The notes: a model not told the origin generated them from the letters alone. Numbered from the stretch's first letter, positions 10,207 through 22,429 are shown. The stretch is DNA of 64,000 nt from Clytia hemisphaerica (GCA_902728285.1 CACVBU010000738.1:2209491-2273490); one strand, 5' to 3'. Numbers and translations: made by a program.

Positions 10207-10788
10207 GGTATACAACTATAAAATTTGTCTTGTTTTCCCATGTTTCTAAAACAGACCTTTCTATTGGAAACTTTTTACTCAGCTCTTAAGAATGCGAGAT
10301 CAGTTTAAACAGTCATGATATAAAACTCCATTAATAATCCCTCCTGTTGTGTGACTTGTAAACAGAACTTTCTATGATGGAAAAATAGAGAGTGAGGAAG
10401 ATGATCAAAATGAAAGTTCAATGTTGGAAAAGAAAAAAAAAGTTTGAAGAAATCATATCTTATTTCCCAACCACAATAAGTCAAGAAAAACTTCTTATCT
10501 TTTCATACAATCAATCTTATTGGCGAAAGAAACATGTGAATTTGACCACTTTAAAGGGTCAAACTAAGAAAAGATCCCCAAAAAAATTGAAAAGAATAAA
10601 AAAAGCAACTTAAAAAATCTTTGGAAACCACACAAAGCAAAGATATATACCGTATTATATACCTGTTTACAATTGACTTGAAACAAGACTGTGGCAAGAT
10701 TTTTATCGACGTGTTCGAAAAGTTTCCAATAGAAAGGTCTGTTTTAGAAACATGGGTAAACAAGACAAATCTTATAGTTGTTTACCAT
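10207..10788. mobile_element. TIR element of about 580 bp
   Basis: Inverted arms of about 70 bp: 10207-10276 (GGTATACAACTATAAAATTT ... CCTTTCTATTGGAAACTTTT) and 10716-10788. A 73-codon lysine-rich frame at 10392-10613 lies between the arms. It has no recognisable family and is probably not a gene. No second copy in the window. Confidence 0.7.
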
Positions 10789-11215
10789 TAACCCAATTTT
10801 GTAGGTTTTAAGGGGTATGTGGTTTTAAGGGGTATCCACTGGTATACAATTAAAAAAAAGCTGATATCCAGAGGTAAAAACATACTCCGGTCTTTAAAAT
10901 ACCAAACAGACAGGCTGGCGAAACAAAACTTTACAGATCATCTTTCATTATCCAATCTTCCTAGCAATGGTCAAAATTTGTAGCCAGCAGGGTTCTTCGC
11001 TTCATTTTTACGGCTATCCAATTATAAGGAAATCTTCGATAGCTTGGTAAAGTCTTTTATTTTGGCTCAAAAGCGCCAAAACATACGAACAACTTTAGAA
11101 CAAAGCTGAACCTTGGATTGCTACATTTTGTACTTTCAAGGAATTTAGGGTCAGACAGAAACGGTTTGACGCACAAGAAAAGTTTACTGGTTCTTATGAA
11201 AAAAGAGAGTGCATT
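10789..11215. other. No recognisable gene or repeat
   Basis: Contains two neighbouring TTTTAAGGGGTAT words near 10808-10830. No exon or mobile element identified. Confidence 0.5.
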
Positions 11216-11480
11216 TCGGTTTTAAAGACCTGAAGGGGTTAGAGAGGATTTTTCAAACTTTCTCAAGCAAGAAAAAGTCAAACCTTGAAGTTTACTCTGT
11301 ATTTAGAATGACAGATTGAATCTTCACACTTTTCAAATCTTGCGATGAATTTTATTTTTAATCTAGAGTTTGTGTAAAAACCTCGCAGGTCACGTTTTTT
11401 GGATGGAAAACTAGAAGCTTTATTTTTCATTCAAGAGTTTCAAATCTAGCTCCTTCGGGGCTTTGAAATCAATGATTTTG
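11216..11480. mobile_element. Foldback MITE related to 12329-12612
   Basis: Left end has TTTAAAGACCTGAAGGGGTT and right end TCCTTCGGGGCTTTGAAATC, a diverged inverted pair. The interior shares TTAATCTAGAGTTTGTGTAA-type sequence with the copy at 12.3 kb. Confidence 0.55.
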
Positions 11481-11939
11481 ACTACTTATCAACAAAATTT
11501 GCTTATGAACAGGCTCAAAATAGTGTAATAGCAACCATTTTTTATCGGACAAAAAATCTTCAAAACACATCCTAGCAAAGTTATCAATCATTTCAAACAC
11601 AGAAAGCAAACGAAAATCATGGAGTAAAACCATACCCACATTAGAGATAAGGGAGAAAAAAAAGAAAATTGAAGATGAAAATTAAAGATAGCAAATTAGT
11701 TTCAAGCAAATGAAGAAAGTCGAACAAAGTTAAGAGAGTCTTTGTGTCATAAGTCGACTGATTCAATCTGGTCAAAAATGGTCAACAAATTCCAGAGAAA
11801 ACAATAAAAATTATCGGGAAAAAACCCGCATATTAAAATTATATAGTCTAAATGGCAGAAAAATCGACCAAAATACTATCAAGTTATCCTAGATGAACTT
11901 TTGATCGGATGAAAAAAATGTCAGCATTAAATTAGCGGC

Positions 11940-12213
11940 ACGCATCCCTCTGATATGTTTTGATATAGGGGGTGCGTATCGTGTATAAAATTCCCGTCCG
12001 AGAGTGACCCCCGTCTTTTTTTTTGATTTTTAGAAGCTTGATTAGCTTTATCGATTTTTTTCTTTTTTTTGAATGGCTCTAGGTTAATACAATCATTGGA
12101 TTTCTGGATCTTTTTAAGAAAATTGAAATAAGCTACCCAAAATTTGAGGTAACTCTCGGACGGGAATTTCATACACGATTAGCATCCCGAATATCAAAAC
12201 AATCTGGGGATAT
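11940..12213. mobile_element. Foldback MITE with 63-bp arms
   Basis: Arms 11941-12005 and 12151-12213 are inverted copies ending inside at ATTCCCGTCCGAGAGT. Outer words are GCATCCCTCTGATATGTTTT and its complement. An 81-codon frame on the minus strand runs through it and is a shadow. Confidence 0.7.
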
Positions 12214-12328
12214 GCATGCAGCCTAGCATTAGATAGAAACCATAACAAGATAAGATAAGATAAACCATTTTGCATCCATCATGTCTTCTGCCAAAACTTT
12301 GTGAGATGATGAATCCTCGTCACCATCG

Positions 12329-12612
12329 AGTTTCAAGCCTGAAGGGCTAGAGGTGAAACTTTAACCCTTTTCAGGCAAGAGAAATTATAGGTTACTTATT
12401 TCCCATCCGAAACGCACATAGAACGCGCCGTAATCATGACGACGGGTTGTATCTAGCGGTTCCTTTGTTTTGGAGGACTACATATTTTTTTGAATCTAGC
12501 GATGGATTTTAAGTTTCAATCCGACGTTTGTGTAAAAACTACGCGCGGGCGTTCTGGGTGGGAAATAAGTGGTTTCAAGTCTCGCCTCTAGCCCTTCGGG
12601 CTTGAAATTCAA
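12329..12612. mobile_element. Foldback MITE with CAAGCCTGAAGGGCTAG ends
   Basis: Inverted ends TTTCAAGCCTGAAGGGCTAG and CTAGCCCTTCGGGCTTGAAA, with second inverted words TTATTTCCCATCCGAAACGC / GGGTGGGAAATAA inside. Related to 11216-11480. Confidence 0.7.
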
Positions 12613-12974
12613 TGCTCGTCAAGCATAGAGTCGTAAAAACGACTTTAGATTGACCATCTTGTTTTTCAAAAGAAAGACAATTTCGTTACTTTGTTCGCTT
12701 TTTCAACTTCATCTGTGACAAAGCACCCAGCACGAAAAATAAATACGATAGGAATGAAAACGATCTTTGCTTTTTTTAAGTCTGCTTTTTCCACTTTTTT
12801 ATCATAAAGTGTTATCTCGTTTTTTTCCCTTTTTTATACATCTTTACAAGGGATAATGTCAAAGGAAGATTTTAAAACGACAAAAGGGGCCCAACCATAT
12901 GGGCAGATAGTGAAAATACAAAAAAAGTAAAGCTTTTTATTTTTCTCTCTGTTGAAGGATTCAAGATGGATAGA

Positions 12975-13245
12975 ATACTACATTCTCTTTTTTTTATAAG
13001 AACAATTTTATATGAACAATGAGGCTCAAGATCACCAAAAAATAAGAACAATTTAAGAGCAATGCTGAGCCTGAAATTATTCAATTTCAAGCAATTTGAG
13101 AGTTAAGGTGGTAAAAATTAGGTATAAAGCCTAAAATACCTCAATTTCACCCTATAAAAAGAACAGGATAAGAACAATTCGAGATTCCCAAAAAAATAGA
13201 CAAGTAGAGCCTCGTTGACAATCTAATGGCTCTTATAAAAAATAG
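12975..13245. mobile_element. TATAAGAA-family sequence, diverged copies
   Basis: TTTTTTTATAAGAACAATTT, TGAGGCTCAAGATCACCAAA and repeated AATAAGAACAATTTAAGAGC words, plus TATAAAAAGAACAGGATAAG near 13154. At least one subtype-C copy without clean ends. Confidence 0.5.
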
Positions 13246-13249
13246 CGTA

Positions 13250-13925
13250 TAAGTTTTTTTTCATTAGAACAATCTACCTTGTAAACACAGTGAGGCTTAA
13301 AAATGCCAAAAATAAGAACAAGCTAAGAACAATTCGTCGTATGAAAAATATAAGAACAGCATCAACACATGTTAGCTTAGGGATCACCTTTTTGCAAAGT
13401 AAAAGTTTTTGGTTGCACCCCCTTAGACTCTATATTCACCCCCCACCACTTTCAATTTCAAAGCGTGGACACTGTAGCTACCTCCAACAAAAAAAATTGT
13501 ACTGTAGATCTTCTCTGAGAAAGATAGTAGGGGTAAATGGTAAAGCCCAGTCTACACTTTCTTTTTTTATATATGAACTAGTAAATTTTTGTCGAGGATT
13601 GTCTTTGAAATTGACACTGATTCCTAAAAGATTTCTATTGTAATACACTCGAAACAATCCCACAATGCATCACTTTTTAAGAAAAATCAAAAACTCCGAT
13701 AAGGTCTATTCCGTTTCGTTCTATTGTAAAAATGATCTCAAATTTCTCCCATCCTGTTCATCTTCTTAAGGCAAACTTAAAGAACTTCAGGCTTTATCTT
13801 ATGCCCGGTTTTTACTACTGTGACCCTTGTATTGCTTTAAATAGCAACTCTATTCTCAATATTGTTCTTCAATTGTTCTTATGTTTGACGATTTTGAGCC
13901 TCATTATTCTTATAAAAAAGCATGA
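13250..13925. mobile_element. TATAAGAA-family element, subtype C, about 675 bp
   Basis: Left end TTTTTCATTAGAACAATCTA ... CAGTGAGGCTTAAAAATGCC; right end GACGATTTTGAGCCTCATTA TTCTTATAAAAAAGCATG in inverted order. The interior (13340-13850) is unique and holds frames of 82-117 codons with no recognisable family. Confidence 0.5.
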
Positions 13926-15045
13926 ATCTTGCATTGATAACTCAAACTCGATAAAAGAAAAAAAATCCTGTATCCCGTAAGTTTCGACAAAGCTGACGTC
14001 AAAATCGACGATATTTCAGTGAAATATAAAGTATATAGATCGCCACTGTCCAACCTCCACGATCAGAGCAAAAACGACACTCATGTGAATGAATAAAAAG
14101 TCAATTAAAATACTATACATTAAGAAATAATCGCATCTGGTAGTCCGACAGCTGAGCAATAAGTGTGAGTCGGTATGTATAGTTTTTATAAAATTTGTCC
14201 CCATAAATACAGTATTAGCATAAAAGTGAGGATCACCTACAACCATAACTGCAGGGAAAGAGGGAGGCAAGAAATATTTTATCTTCTCAGCTTTCAGTTA
14301 GAGCCTCGACTTGAACAAGGAGTTGCAATGGCCATTATGAACATGACATCACGCGGCTATGGGCAAAGTAGACTCAGTTAGTGGAGGGCAGCCACCCATT
14401 CATTAGAATGATGTAGCGCTTATCAAATAAAAAGTTAAACCGAGATGATTAAATCCAAAAAAGCCCAAAAGACTAAATGTTTGACTTTGATTGAAAAGTA
14501 GAACCCTTCTTCGTGCTTCAAGTGTCATAGCATGCGAATTACAATGTCTGATGGCAAACCTCCATTATGTTCACCGTAGAGCAACAGTATCCATTCATCG
14601 CCACTGGTACAAGATCTACAATTTTACATTTACTGTAAATGCAATGTGCAAAAATCATTGCAGCAGTCAGTGTAAAAAAATTCTAACATTTCAAAGAAAG
14701 CCTAAAATGTGATGTTTACAGTAAGCGACACAGATATCAAAGCTATACAAGCTAGATTGGCTAACTGCTCAAAAATTACACGTGAAAGTGTGTCCAGTTT
14801 TGAAGTCGACTAGTTACTGCCATGTTATTTTCTATATTAGCTTAGATTTTCGAACGCTCGAATTTCAAAACACTGGAATCGTTCTGTTGACGACCAAAGT
14901 TGACAACAAGATGGCGGTCCTAGTCAGCTCTGGACACGCTACCAATATACGAGCCCGATCTAGTCAAGTAGTTACAAATCAGTGGTAAGCAATATCAACA
15001 AGTCAAACGTAGACATACACCAGACGGTTGATAACACGTGACTTA
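13926..15045. other. No recognisable gene or repeat
   Basis: Several frames of 60-85 codons on both strands, none with family motifs or convincing splice pairs. No copy of this stretch is seen elsewhere in the window. Confidence 0.45.
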
Positions 15046-15208
15046 TCCATGATATGCACCGTTGCAATGTCTTTGACATCACACAATAGATTCAAAAGTT
15101 GATTGGTTGTAAGTGACGTAACATCAGGCAATACGTCACTAACAATCAATCAGATATTGGGTTACAAGTTAGAAGACTTTACAACCTTACAATGATACAT
15201 ATCATGAA
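15046..15208. mobile_element. CATGATATGCACC foldback, copy 2
   Basis: TCCATGATATGCACCGTTGC ... ACATATCATGAA with a central GTGACGTAACATCAGGC / CAATACGTCACTAAC pair. More diverged than the copies at 27.1 and 37.0 kb. Confidence 0.75.
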
Positions 15209-15214
15209 TGCCTT

Positions 15215-15332
15215 CACACGCTACGGTTCTGTTTCACTCCGAAACGAAAAAAATCTATTTCATTGGTTAAATTCAATTTTTACGTCCCTTCTAACCAATT
15301 GGATGGCTTTATTTCGTTTTGCAGCGAAAAGG
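15215..15332. mobile_element. Foldback element related to 3957-4246
   Basis: Left GTTTCACTCCGAAACG ... TTTCATTGGTTAAA, right TTCTAACCAATTGGATGGC ... TTTCGTTTTGCAGCGAAA. Same inverted-arm design as the interrupted copy at 4 kb, here without an insertion. Confidence 0.5.
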
Positions 15333-15594
15333 TAACACAAGACAAGAAATCTTTCTTCTTTTACCATCCAAACAAACACTACATTCACAACAATAAGATG
15401 TAATATTACAACAAATCTTCTTTCCCAGTTACACTTCTTGTAACTTCTAAATTATTTATTCATCCAAAGAAAAGAAAAAGTGAAAAAGTAGATTTTGTTC
15501 TTTCTCCTCCTATCTCTGTTTGCCATTACCAATATCACTTTATCCAAAAACAAGTAATTAAAGACTTTTTTGATTGCCCCGTAGGGGTTTTAAT

Positions 15595-15822
15595 ACTGAG
15601 TTTATGTATCGGAGGATATCGAGGGCCACGGTAAGTGAAATTGACGCAAAGCAAAAGTCGATAGTTGATGTACGGCTCTATATCACCTTTGCTCACCCAA
15701 ACAGACGACGGTATTTTGGTGTTTTTACCGTCGTCGAGCAAAGTGGACGGTGATTTTGGAGACATGTCAACTTTGCTTTATACCGCCCCCCTCGATTTAT
15801 CTCGAATGCATAAACTCGGTAT
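15595..15822. mobile_element. MITE with GAGTTTATGTA ends, copy C
   Basis: Ends TACTGAGTTTATGTAT and TGCATAAACTCGGTA are inverted. A central inverted pair ACGACGGTATTTTGGTG / TTTTACCGTCGTCG gives a hairpin. Frames of 66-85 codons over it are shadows. Confidence 0.75.
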
Positions 15823-16852
15823 TCCTTTACCAGGAACGGGAGCTACTACTTCATCAGTCTATGCAGTTGCGACTCTCGCTAATTCGAACTCGATCCGAAG
15901 TACTAATTTGTTCGAATTATAGAAAGTATTTTACGAGGTTTTCCCTGTGACGGGAGCTAAAAATTAGATCAAATCATAGAAAGATTAGAATAATGGAAGT
16001 TCAAATTTGCTAGGGTCATCTGTAATACTTTTCAGAATTATTGTTCAGTACCCTGAGTATCAGAGGTTAAGTTTTCAAAGAAAATAGTAACCTCTGAAGA
16101 CAAATAATAGAAATTTTATCGCGCATGTGTCAATCTAACCACTGTAGAAAAAATCAAAGATGAAGAGCAAATATTACCATATTAATGTCTAGCAGACTGT
16201 ATCAGTATGTAGTTTACTATTTACGAATTCCCCAGAAACCTCCAAGTGTAGTTGAAATGAGTTTATTTCGAAAGGAATCTTTTACATGATCCCCAAATGT
16301 ATAACAGTAATTACTAAACTTTTAATTATGGAAATGTCACTTTAATTGAATCGAAATAATAGACAGACTTTATGTTATGATTCTCTATCACTGACTCTTT
16401 TTACAAAGCATTGATGACTTTTTGTAAGTTGTGTTTTCAACGACAGGAATAAAAATATCGACTATGACGCTCATCCAAGATCTTGGATGGTCGTCATGGT
16501 TACTTTTGTCTTCGCTGATTGCGCGATGAATAGAATCTCGATTCGTCGGCACAGCGTAAATATATGATTTTGAGCTGTGCTTTTCACGGTAATTGTTCAG
16601 AGGTTAAATAAATAATATAACGCGAGATTCACAAACGGGGACGGTAAAAATGGTATCGGGAATGTACACAACTCGAAAATTGCTCCCCCGGTTACACAAT
16701 CACCAACCAATTATATCTACCAAATAAATTACTCTTAAATAAAGGGTCCCAAAATCACGAAAATCGGAGATTTGGACCATAATATACATTTTCGATTTTC
16801 GTGATTTTAGAATCGTTTAATTAAGTGTAGTTTAGATAACACCGTTCTAATA
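15823..16852. other. No gene; small repeat fragments only
   Basis: A TTCGAACTCGATCCGAAGTA pogo-like fragment sits at about 15870-15930. An inverted pair TTTGGACCATAATATACATT / AAATCGTGATTTT around 16750-16810 is AT-rich and short. No exon recognised. Confidence 0.45.
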
Positions 16853-17046
16853 CACCTTTTCGACCGTAGTCGCGTGGTCAGGCGCGTGCCACTTAATTAT
16901 TTAATTTACCACCTAAACTCGATCCAATCCTTTTTTTACACCTTTTTCTATTGTCTATAGGTGCGAAAAAAACTGGGACGGTTTTAGAGTGGTAAAACGG
17001 ACAAAAAATGTCCGCGCGGCAATTGGTGGCCACGGTCAAAAAGGTG
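16853..17046 (-). mobile_element. CACCTTTTCGACCGTAG MITE, copy 1
   Basis: Inverted ends CACCTTTTCGACCGTAG and CCACGGTCAAAAAGGTG, flanked by TA on both sides, about 194 bp. A central inverted pair around AATCCTTTTTTTACACCTTT / AGGTGCGAAAAAAACTGGGA is conserved in five copies (also 24438, 41959, 47694, 52883). TA flanks suggest a Tc1/mariner-type parent. Confidence 0.85.
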
Positions 17047-17495
17047 TATATGAAAAGGCACAGAAGTTGAAAGGCACAGATCATCATCTAAGTTAATTGA
17101 TCAATTGTGAATTCACCACCGAGCACTCCCTTAGTCATATCAACTTCCTTGACACAACAATGTCTAGTTGGTCATGTCGACTTCCCTCGTCTAATTTCGA
17201 CACCCTTCTTTAAACCTTGGAATAATAAAAGGTCGGAATCACTGATCGATTATAAACGGTCAGAGTAGAAAACATCTTTTTTCAATCAGATTCCAACCTT
17301 CCTTTAAATCGTATCTCTAAGAAGGGTGTCGGAATTACGAGGGATGTAGGCATTAGACCAACTTATGGTACAAAATTAATAATGTTTTGTTTACTCATCC
17401 TACCACAATGGAAGGCTATACTCCTTTTTATACGAACAAGAAATTTTGACTGTCATGAATTCTTATACTTTTTAAAAATAGATGCCTAGGCTTAA
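17047..17495. other. No recognisable gene or repeat
   Basis: A short inverted pair (CCTCGTCTAATTTCGACACC near 17186 and GGGTGTCGGAATTACGAGGG near 17324) suggests a decayed foldback at about 17180-17345. Nothing else identified. Confidence 0.45.
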
Positions 17496-18843
17496 GGGCT
17501 CTGACCATAGTGAATTTTTCATAATTGCCGTGTTTAAAATGTGTTTTCTGACTGATGTAACCAACAAAACTATGGCATGTTATACATTTTCTGTTAGACA
17601 AACTATTCCTGAATCTGAAAATTCAAAAATTGCATTGAAAAGATTTGATGAAGAAGAAAATGAAGACTTTTGCGAGGTACTTTCAAAACTTAGAAAACGT
17701 AAGTACTTCGTATCTCTTGATAACGACCAACAATTTTAAGACCATGGTTCTGACCTTTTTCTTGATCAGCATAAAATTTCTGATCGATTGGTAGATAATA
17801 TGCAAGGTTTTAAGCTCAAAAAATATTTTTCTTAGGCTAGTAGAGCCTAAGAGCCCATGTGACGAAAGAAAATTTTGAATCCGCCATTATGGATTTCGAA
17901 ATTCATGTAGAAAAAAAACTTTCCCTGAATTTTATTATTTGAACGGTAGGCAAGACCCTCCGAAAATTTCAAGTAAATTAAGTATGACAATCAAATGTTA
18001 CAGCCACGCAAATCTGGAACCAAAAGTAGTCATTTCAAAAAATCGAAATCGAAAGTGCTTCATATCTCCAGATAAAGAAATTTTCAGACCATGATTCTGA
18101 ACTTTTTCTTAATCAGCATAAAATTTGTGATCGATTGGTATATAATATGTCTATGTTTAAAGTTAAAAAAGTTTTTCAAGCAAGAGGGCTAAAAAGAGTT
18201 GAAAATCTAAAATCCGCCATTATGGAAATTTGTGCCTGATCCAAATAACGCCACACATGTTTTCTGACTCTTCAAGGACTATACTTTCATGATCAAAAGA
18301 AAAAATGACTATACGTCGATGTGCATACGAGACCTAACTCAGCCCCTAGAGTAAGGAAGAGTATTTCAACTTTGAAGAGCTTAGTTTCGGCGAAGAAAAA
18401 ACATTTTGAAAAAATTTTCGCAGTAGATGGTGTATTTTTTACCGAACAATAAAAATTTTTGCGGAAAATTTGAGTAAATGCTTCTTTGTCTCGAAATCTT
18501 CAAAATAGTGGTTTTTCATCAATTTTTCATGTGGATTTTGCTTAAAAAAACAGTCATAACTTTTGACACATCTTTTTAGAAAAATTTTCCGCAAAATTTA
18601 AAATAGTTCAATTCTTTGCGGACAGTGTAAAGAAATTTTGAAACAAAAAAGTTAATTACCCATTAAAACTAAGCACTTTTTGTAAAGGAGGGTGATGCAA
18701 CATATTATTAACATCTTTTTAAAGTTCATAACGTCATTTTTGCAATTAAATTCTTAATTACTCTTAAGGGATTCGATTAAAAAGCAATTTATAAAGGTTT
18801 ATGTTCAAATACCAAAATCAATTTTTGGACTATGGTCAGAGCC
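17496..18843. mobile_element. TTAA-flanked transposon, 1.35 kb
   Basis: Inverted ends GGGCTCTGACCATAGT and CTATGGTCAGAGCCC, directly flanked by TTAA at 17492-17495 and 18844-18847. TTAA duplication plus GGG ends is what piggyBac-type and some Kolobok-type elements leave. An internal direct duplication repeats AGACCATG(G/A)TTCTGA ... TAAAATTT.TGATCGATTGGTA ... AATCCGCCATTATGGA about 345 bp apart. The 85-codon frame at 17482-17739 begins outside the element, has no family motif, and is not called. No transposase seen. Confidence 0.7.
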
Positions 18844-18847
18844 CTTA

Positions 18848-20110
18848 AATGTTTTCAAGATGTTTTTTATAATCTGATGTATACAGGACGGGTAAGACCT
18901 GTGAGGCAGATTTCTGCCTCTAATAATTTACAGTGGGAAATTCGAATTTAGCGCTGTCCTCATTTACTAAAACAAAAACCAAATTTCTGAACTTGCGCTT
19001 TCTCTAAGAAAGTGTGACCAGTAAAAGAATAACAAAATTTGATTGGCTATGTTTTCAACCGTTATTAGGATATGGGAAATTCAAACTCTCAGCCCAAACC
19101 ATGCTATATATTTCACCATCAGTATATAAAATAAGAAATCATAGCATGGATCTCCAGGCTATAGGATCTGAGGATCCAAAAGTTCAAGAATAGTCCAATA
19201 AGGCTCAGAATATAGCCTGAAAGTCTGCCAATCCCTCCCAAATTGAAATATTCCATTAAATTATAACCCAAAATTGACTTTCTCGCCGGAACTTTAAATC
19301 TTGAAAAACGTTAAAATAAGTAGCGAGCACCTCACTAAAAACCGGGATTTTTTATCTCGTTTCTTAGTGAGTTCCACTTTGACGATTTTCGAAAAATAGA
19401 AGCCTTTCAAGCGCTTTGACGCAAATTCGATTATTTTGCTACTGCAGGAGCTTCGATAGTTAAAAGTGACGTCAAGAAATCGAATGTTTAGAGCCCGAAA
19501 ACCTGGGCTCAAAACATTCGCAAGTGGAATAGACGTTAATTGCGTAAAAAAACGCGGGTGACGTCTAGTATAGGCTATAAAATAAGCGGAATTCTCAATA
19601 TATTTCAACCATGATTGTATATTCTTAACTTATACTTAGGCTATTGAGCCTCCTATTCTTATAAAAAGCATGTGGTAGTGATTAAGAAAATAGTCAACAT
19701 ACCATAAAAATGCATATTATGGAAGTGTTGAGCGGTTATAACCCCTGCTGATGAAAAAGCCGCAATCTCTTCTGTACATACAGTAAAAACACTGTTAATC
19801 GAACATCAAAGTATTTTGTGATGTAAAGTTTCTTGTGAAAATGAAAATGAATATGAAAAAATGAAAACTGATCTCACGCTGCTTAAAAAATACAAAAAAT
19901 ATGCGAAAAACACAGTTAGGACTTATAAGGAAAACATACTGGAGAAATAGCGTGTCCAGGGGTAAATCATTGACAAAAAAAACGGATTTTTCTGTAAGAA
20001 ACCCTGGTTTCTTGGACTATCTCTACACTAAAACAATCTGTAGTTGACAGTGTCTAAATTTAAATTAGTTTAAAAATCTATGCTGTGGAGAAGGTTTTGA
20101 TCCCTCTTAA
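18848..20110. other. No gene; one MITE fragment
   Basis: A TATAAGAA-family end (GAGCCTCCTATTCTTATAAA) lies at about 19620-19672. The 104-codon minus-strand frame at 19294-19608 has no recognisable domain. The rest has no repeat partner here. Confidence 0.45.
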
Positions 20111-20868
20111 GGGACATACCCAATTTTTCGATTTTACACCAACTTACATGGCAATTTCTGCATTTTAAAAAGATTAATGTATAACTTTTTTATATATAAA
20201 AATACCAAAAATTGAGATGAAAAAATTAAATGAAGAAGAAAACGAAGAGTTTTTCGAAGAAGAGTATTTCACCTTTCAAAGCCCTAATCTCGGTAAAAAT
20301 CAAACATTTTGGATTTTTTTTTGGTTCAGGTGATGTATCTTTTCAGGATCTAAAAATACAATTTCGGAAAATTTTTGTGGAAGTATCTTTCCTTTAAAAA
20401 TAAGACGGAATAAGAAAATCTTAAGAATCTCAATGACCAAAGTTTAGATCCGGAGTTTAATAAGGGGTAAAATCTCCAAAAAACCTCGTTTTTGGCAATT
20501 TTGTCCATTAAATTTCCATACGAAAACAGCTATAACTTGGGACGTAAATAGAAAATTTTTCCGAAAAAATCTAAATAAAGTAATCATTTGTCATTAACTT
20601 AAAACAAGAAAGTTTAAAAAAAGTTTGAAACAATAAAATGATTTCCCCAAGGAGATTAGGCTTTTTTTGTGAAAAGTGTATGAATAGCGTCGTTTTGACG
20701 TTTTTTAAGGTCCATGCCACACTTATTCCTTAAATTACTCATGATGTGATTACTTAAATTCATTTTTTCAAAAGTAGTTTGTTCTTAAACATGTCAAAGA
20801 AGCGAAAACATAAGAATTTATCTTAAATTCTGAATTTGATTTTTCACTATGACCTATGACCAGAGCCC
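20111..20868. mobile_element. Diverged TTAA-flanked relative of 17496-18843
   Basis: Flanked by TTAA (20107-20110, 20869-20872). The right end ATGACCAGAGCCC matches the 17.5-kb element. Internal words AAATGAAGAAGAAAACGAAG and GAAGAGTATTTCACCTTTCA are shared. The left end (GGGACATACCC) is poorly conserved, so this boundary is tentative. Confidence 0.5.
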
Positions 20869-20872
20869 TTAA

Positions 20873-21537
20873 AACAAAAACTTTTTGCCTGTGGTGCAAT
20901 AAATTTATTCATGTAAAATTTCTTCGATATTTTGCCTTGTGAAGACGTGTGTGCTACGTTTTTAATATCTACCCGGGGGCTATTTTCCTCAGCTCCCCGA
21001 CCCTTGAAATCTGCTAGGGGCTGGACCCCTCAGAGCATAGGCGTTTTGGACCATGTCGAACTTATCAGAGGAAGAGATTTGTAATTGTAACTTCATTGTT
21101 TTTAAAGGAGCGTTGCACTCCTTCGCATGATTCCGACATACTTGCTCTATTGTCTTAAATCCGCCAGTGCGCCTCATACTTTTGCTGATGAAAACTTCAG
21201 GTTCTTCCTGATCGTTTCAGTTACTCCTTCGTCCTCAAAAGGGTCTGTACATAAACTTTCTTTCCAAGAAATAACAATCATTCATCTTTGAGGGTTATAT
21301 AGTGAGAAGTTATATACACTGAAGAAAATACAAACTAGCGAGCGACTAAGCATGACAATCTGTAACAAAAACCCAATATACATTGTAGAAGATGTAATAA
21401 ATAAAAAATAGAACATAACAATAGTACAGAGAATAAATGACAAAAGGAATGCACAAGAAACAAAAGGAAGCGATAAGCTGAAGACCGAAGAAACACATTT
21501 ATGTGGATAGACTTCTACAGAAAACACCAAGTATTAC
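20873..21537. other. No gene; fragment of the GAGTTTATGTA MITE
   Basis: TACTCCTTCGTCCTCAAAAG ... TACATAAACTTTC at about 21212-21260 is the right end of the family at 3571. The remainder is unassigned; its frames of 62-82 codons have no family signal. Confidence 0.45.
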
Positions 21538-21544
21538 GTTCAGA

Positions 21545-22429
21545 CATGGAGGTACAAAGAAAAACAGGAGAAGTATGTTATTATAACCAAGCTCGCCCTA
21601 CGATTAAAAAAGTTACGAGGTTTGCATTATCATAATCTCATATATCGTGCACTTTTAATGAGCTCTGTTGTCAATACAACTATTTCCTATTAGCAGATTC
21701 ATGCAAAAGTCACGAAAAAACGTCGAGTAAACAAACTTTTGATTGGCGGATGCATGCAAAGATTACCTCATACTCTGGACATTTTGAAAAATATGCTTGT
21801 ATTATGCAATGTTTCAGCCAATCAGAGACTTTCTCGACGTTTTTCGTGACTTTTTTACATGACTCCGCTAATAGGAAATAAGTGTATTGGTGAAATCTTA
21901 TTGGCTTATTTCCGTTTTAGAAATCATATGAGACGAAATCCATTGTTTCTGACATCAGTGTAAGAAAATATTTGGAATAAATAAAGGCCTGTAAACTTGG
22001 CAATCCTTCATCAAATGACAAGATTTTTCAATTGATGCTTTCTTCAATGTGAACTCTATTGCTTGATATTCTCCTCCAAAAGTCTCCAGCGATTTTTAAA
22101 AATTGATTCTGAAATCGCTTGTGCTTATAAATAACTTTCCATTTTCTAGTTTAAGAAAATATATTTTCGAAACAAAATTTAAGGGATAACGAAGTGGAAC
22201 ATAAACTTGTTTTGTAGAGCTAAGTTTTATTTAATTCTCGTATATTAGAAGGCTAATATCTTCAATACTGATAGTTAAAATTTTCAGAGCAAACTTGAGT
22301 TCTACTAAAGAGTCTTATTTCATCGGGCAAGCTTAGATTTTCTTTTGATGCATTTTATAAAAGAAATCAAAAGACTTTAACGACCAATTATCGAAAAATT
22401 AAACTCCTGTTTTTCTTTATACCTCCATG
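21545..22429. mobile_element. CATGGAGGTA element with 7-bp duplication, copy 1
   Basis: Inverted ends CATGGAGGTACAAAGAAAAA and TTTTTCTTTATACCTCCATG. The direct repeat GTTCAGA flanks it at 21538-21544 and 22430-22436. The interior aligns in inverted orientation with 43096-43770 (for example GAGCTCATTAAAAATGCACG, CAAGTTTACAGGCC, TAGAACTCAAGTTTGCTCTG). It is longer than that copy mainly because of the nested element at 21672-21889. Confidence 0.8.
21672..21889. mobile_element. Nested foldback element of 218 bp
   Basis: Inverted arms of about 60 bp: CAATACAACTATTTCCTATT with AAAAGTCACGAAAAAACGTC, and the complement ending AATAGGAAATAAGTGTATTG. It is absent from the sibling copy at 43.1 kb, where flanking sequence is near continuous, which shows insertion after the family spread. 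Confidence 0.75.

Noticed and set aside
17482-17739. 85-codon frame resembling an acidic protein
   Set aside because: It starts outside and runs into a TTAA-flanked element; the related element at 20.1 kb does not keep the frame.
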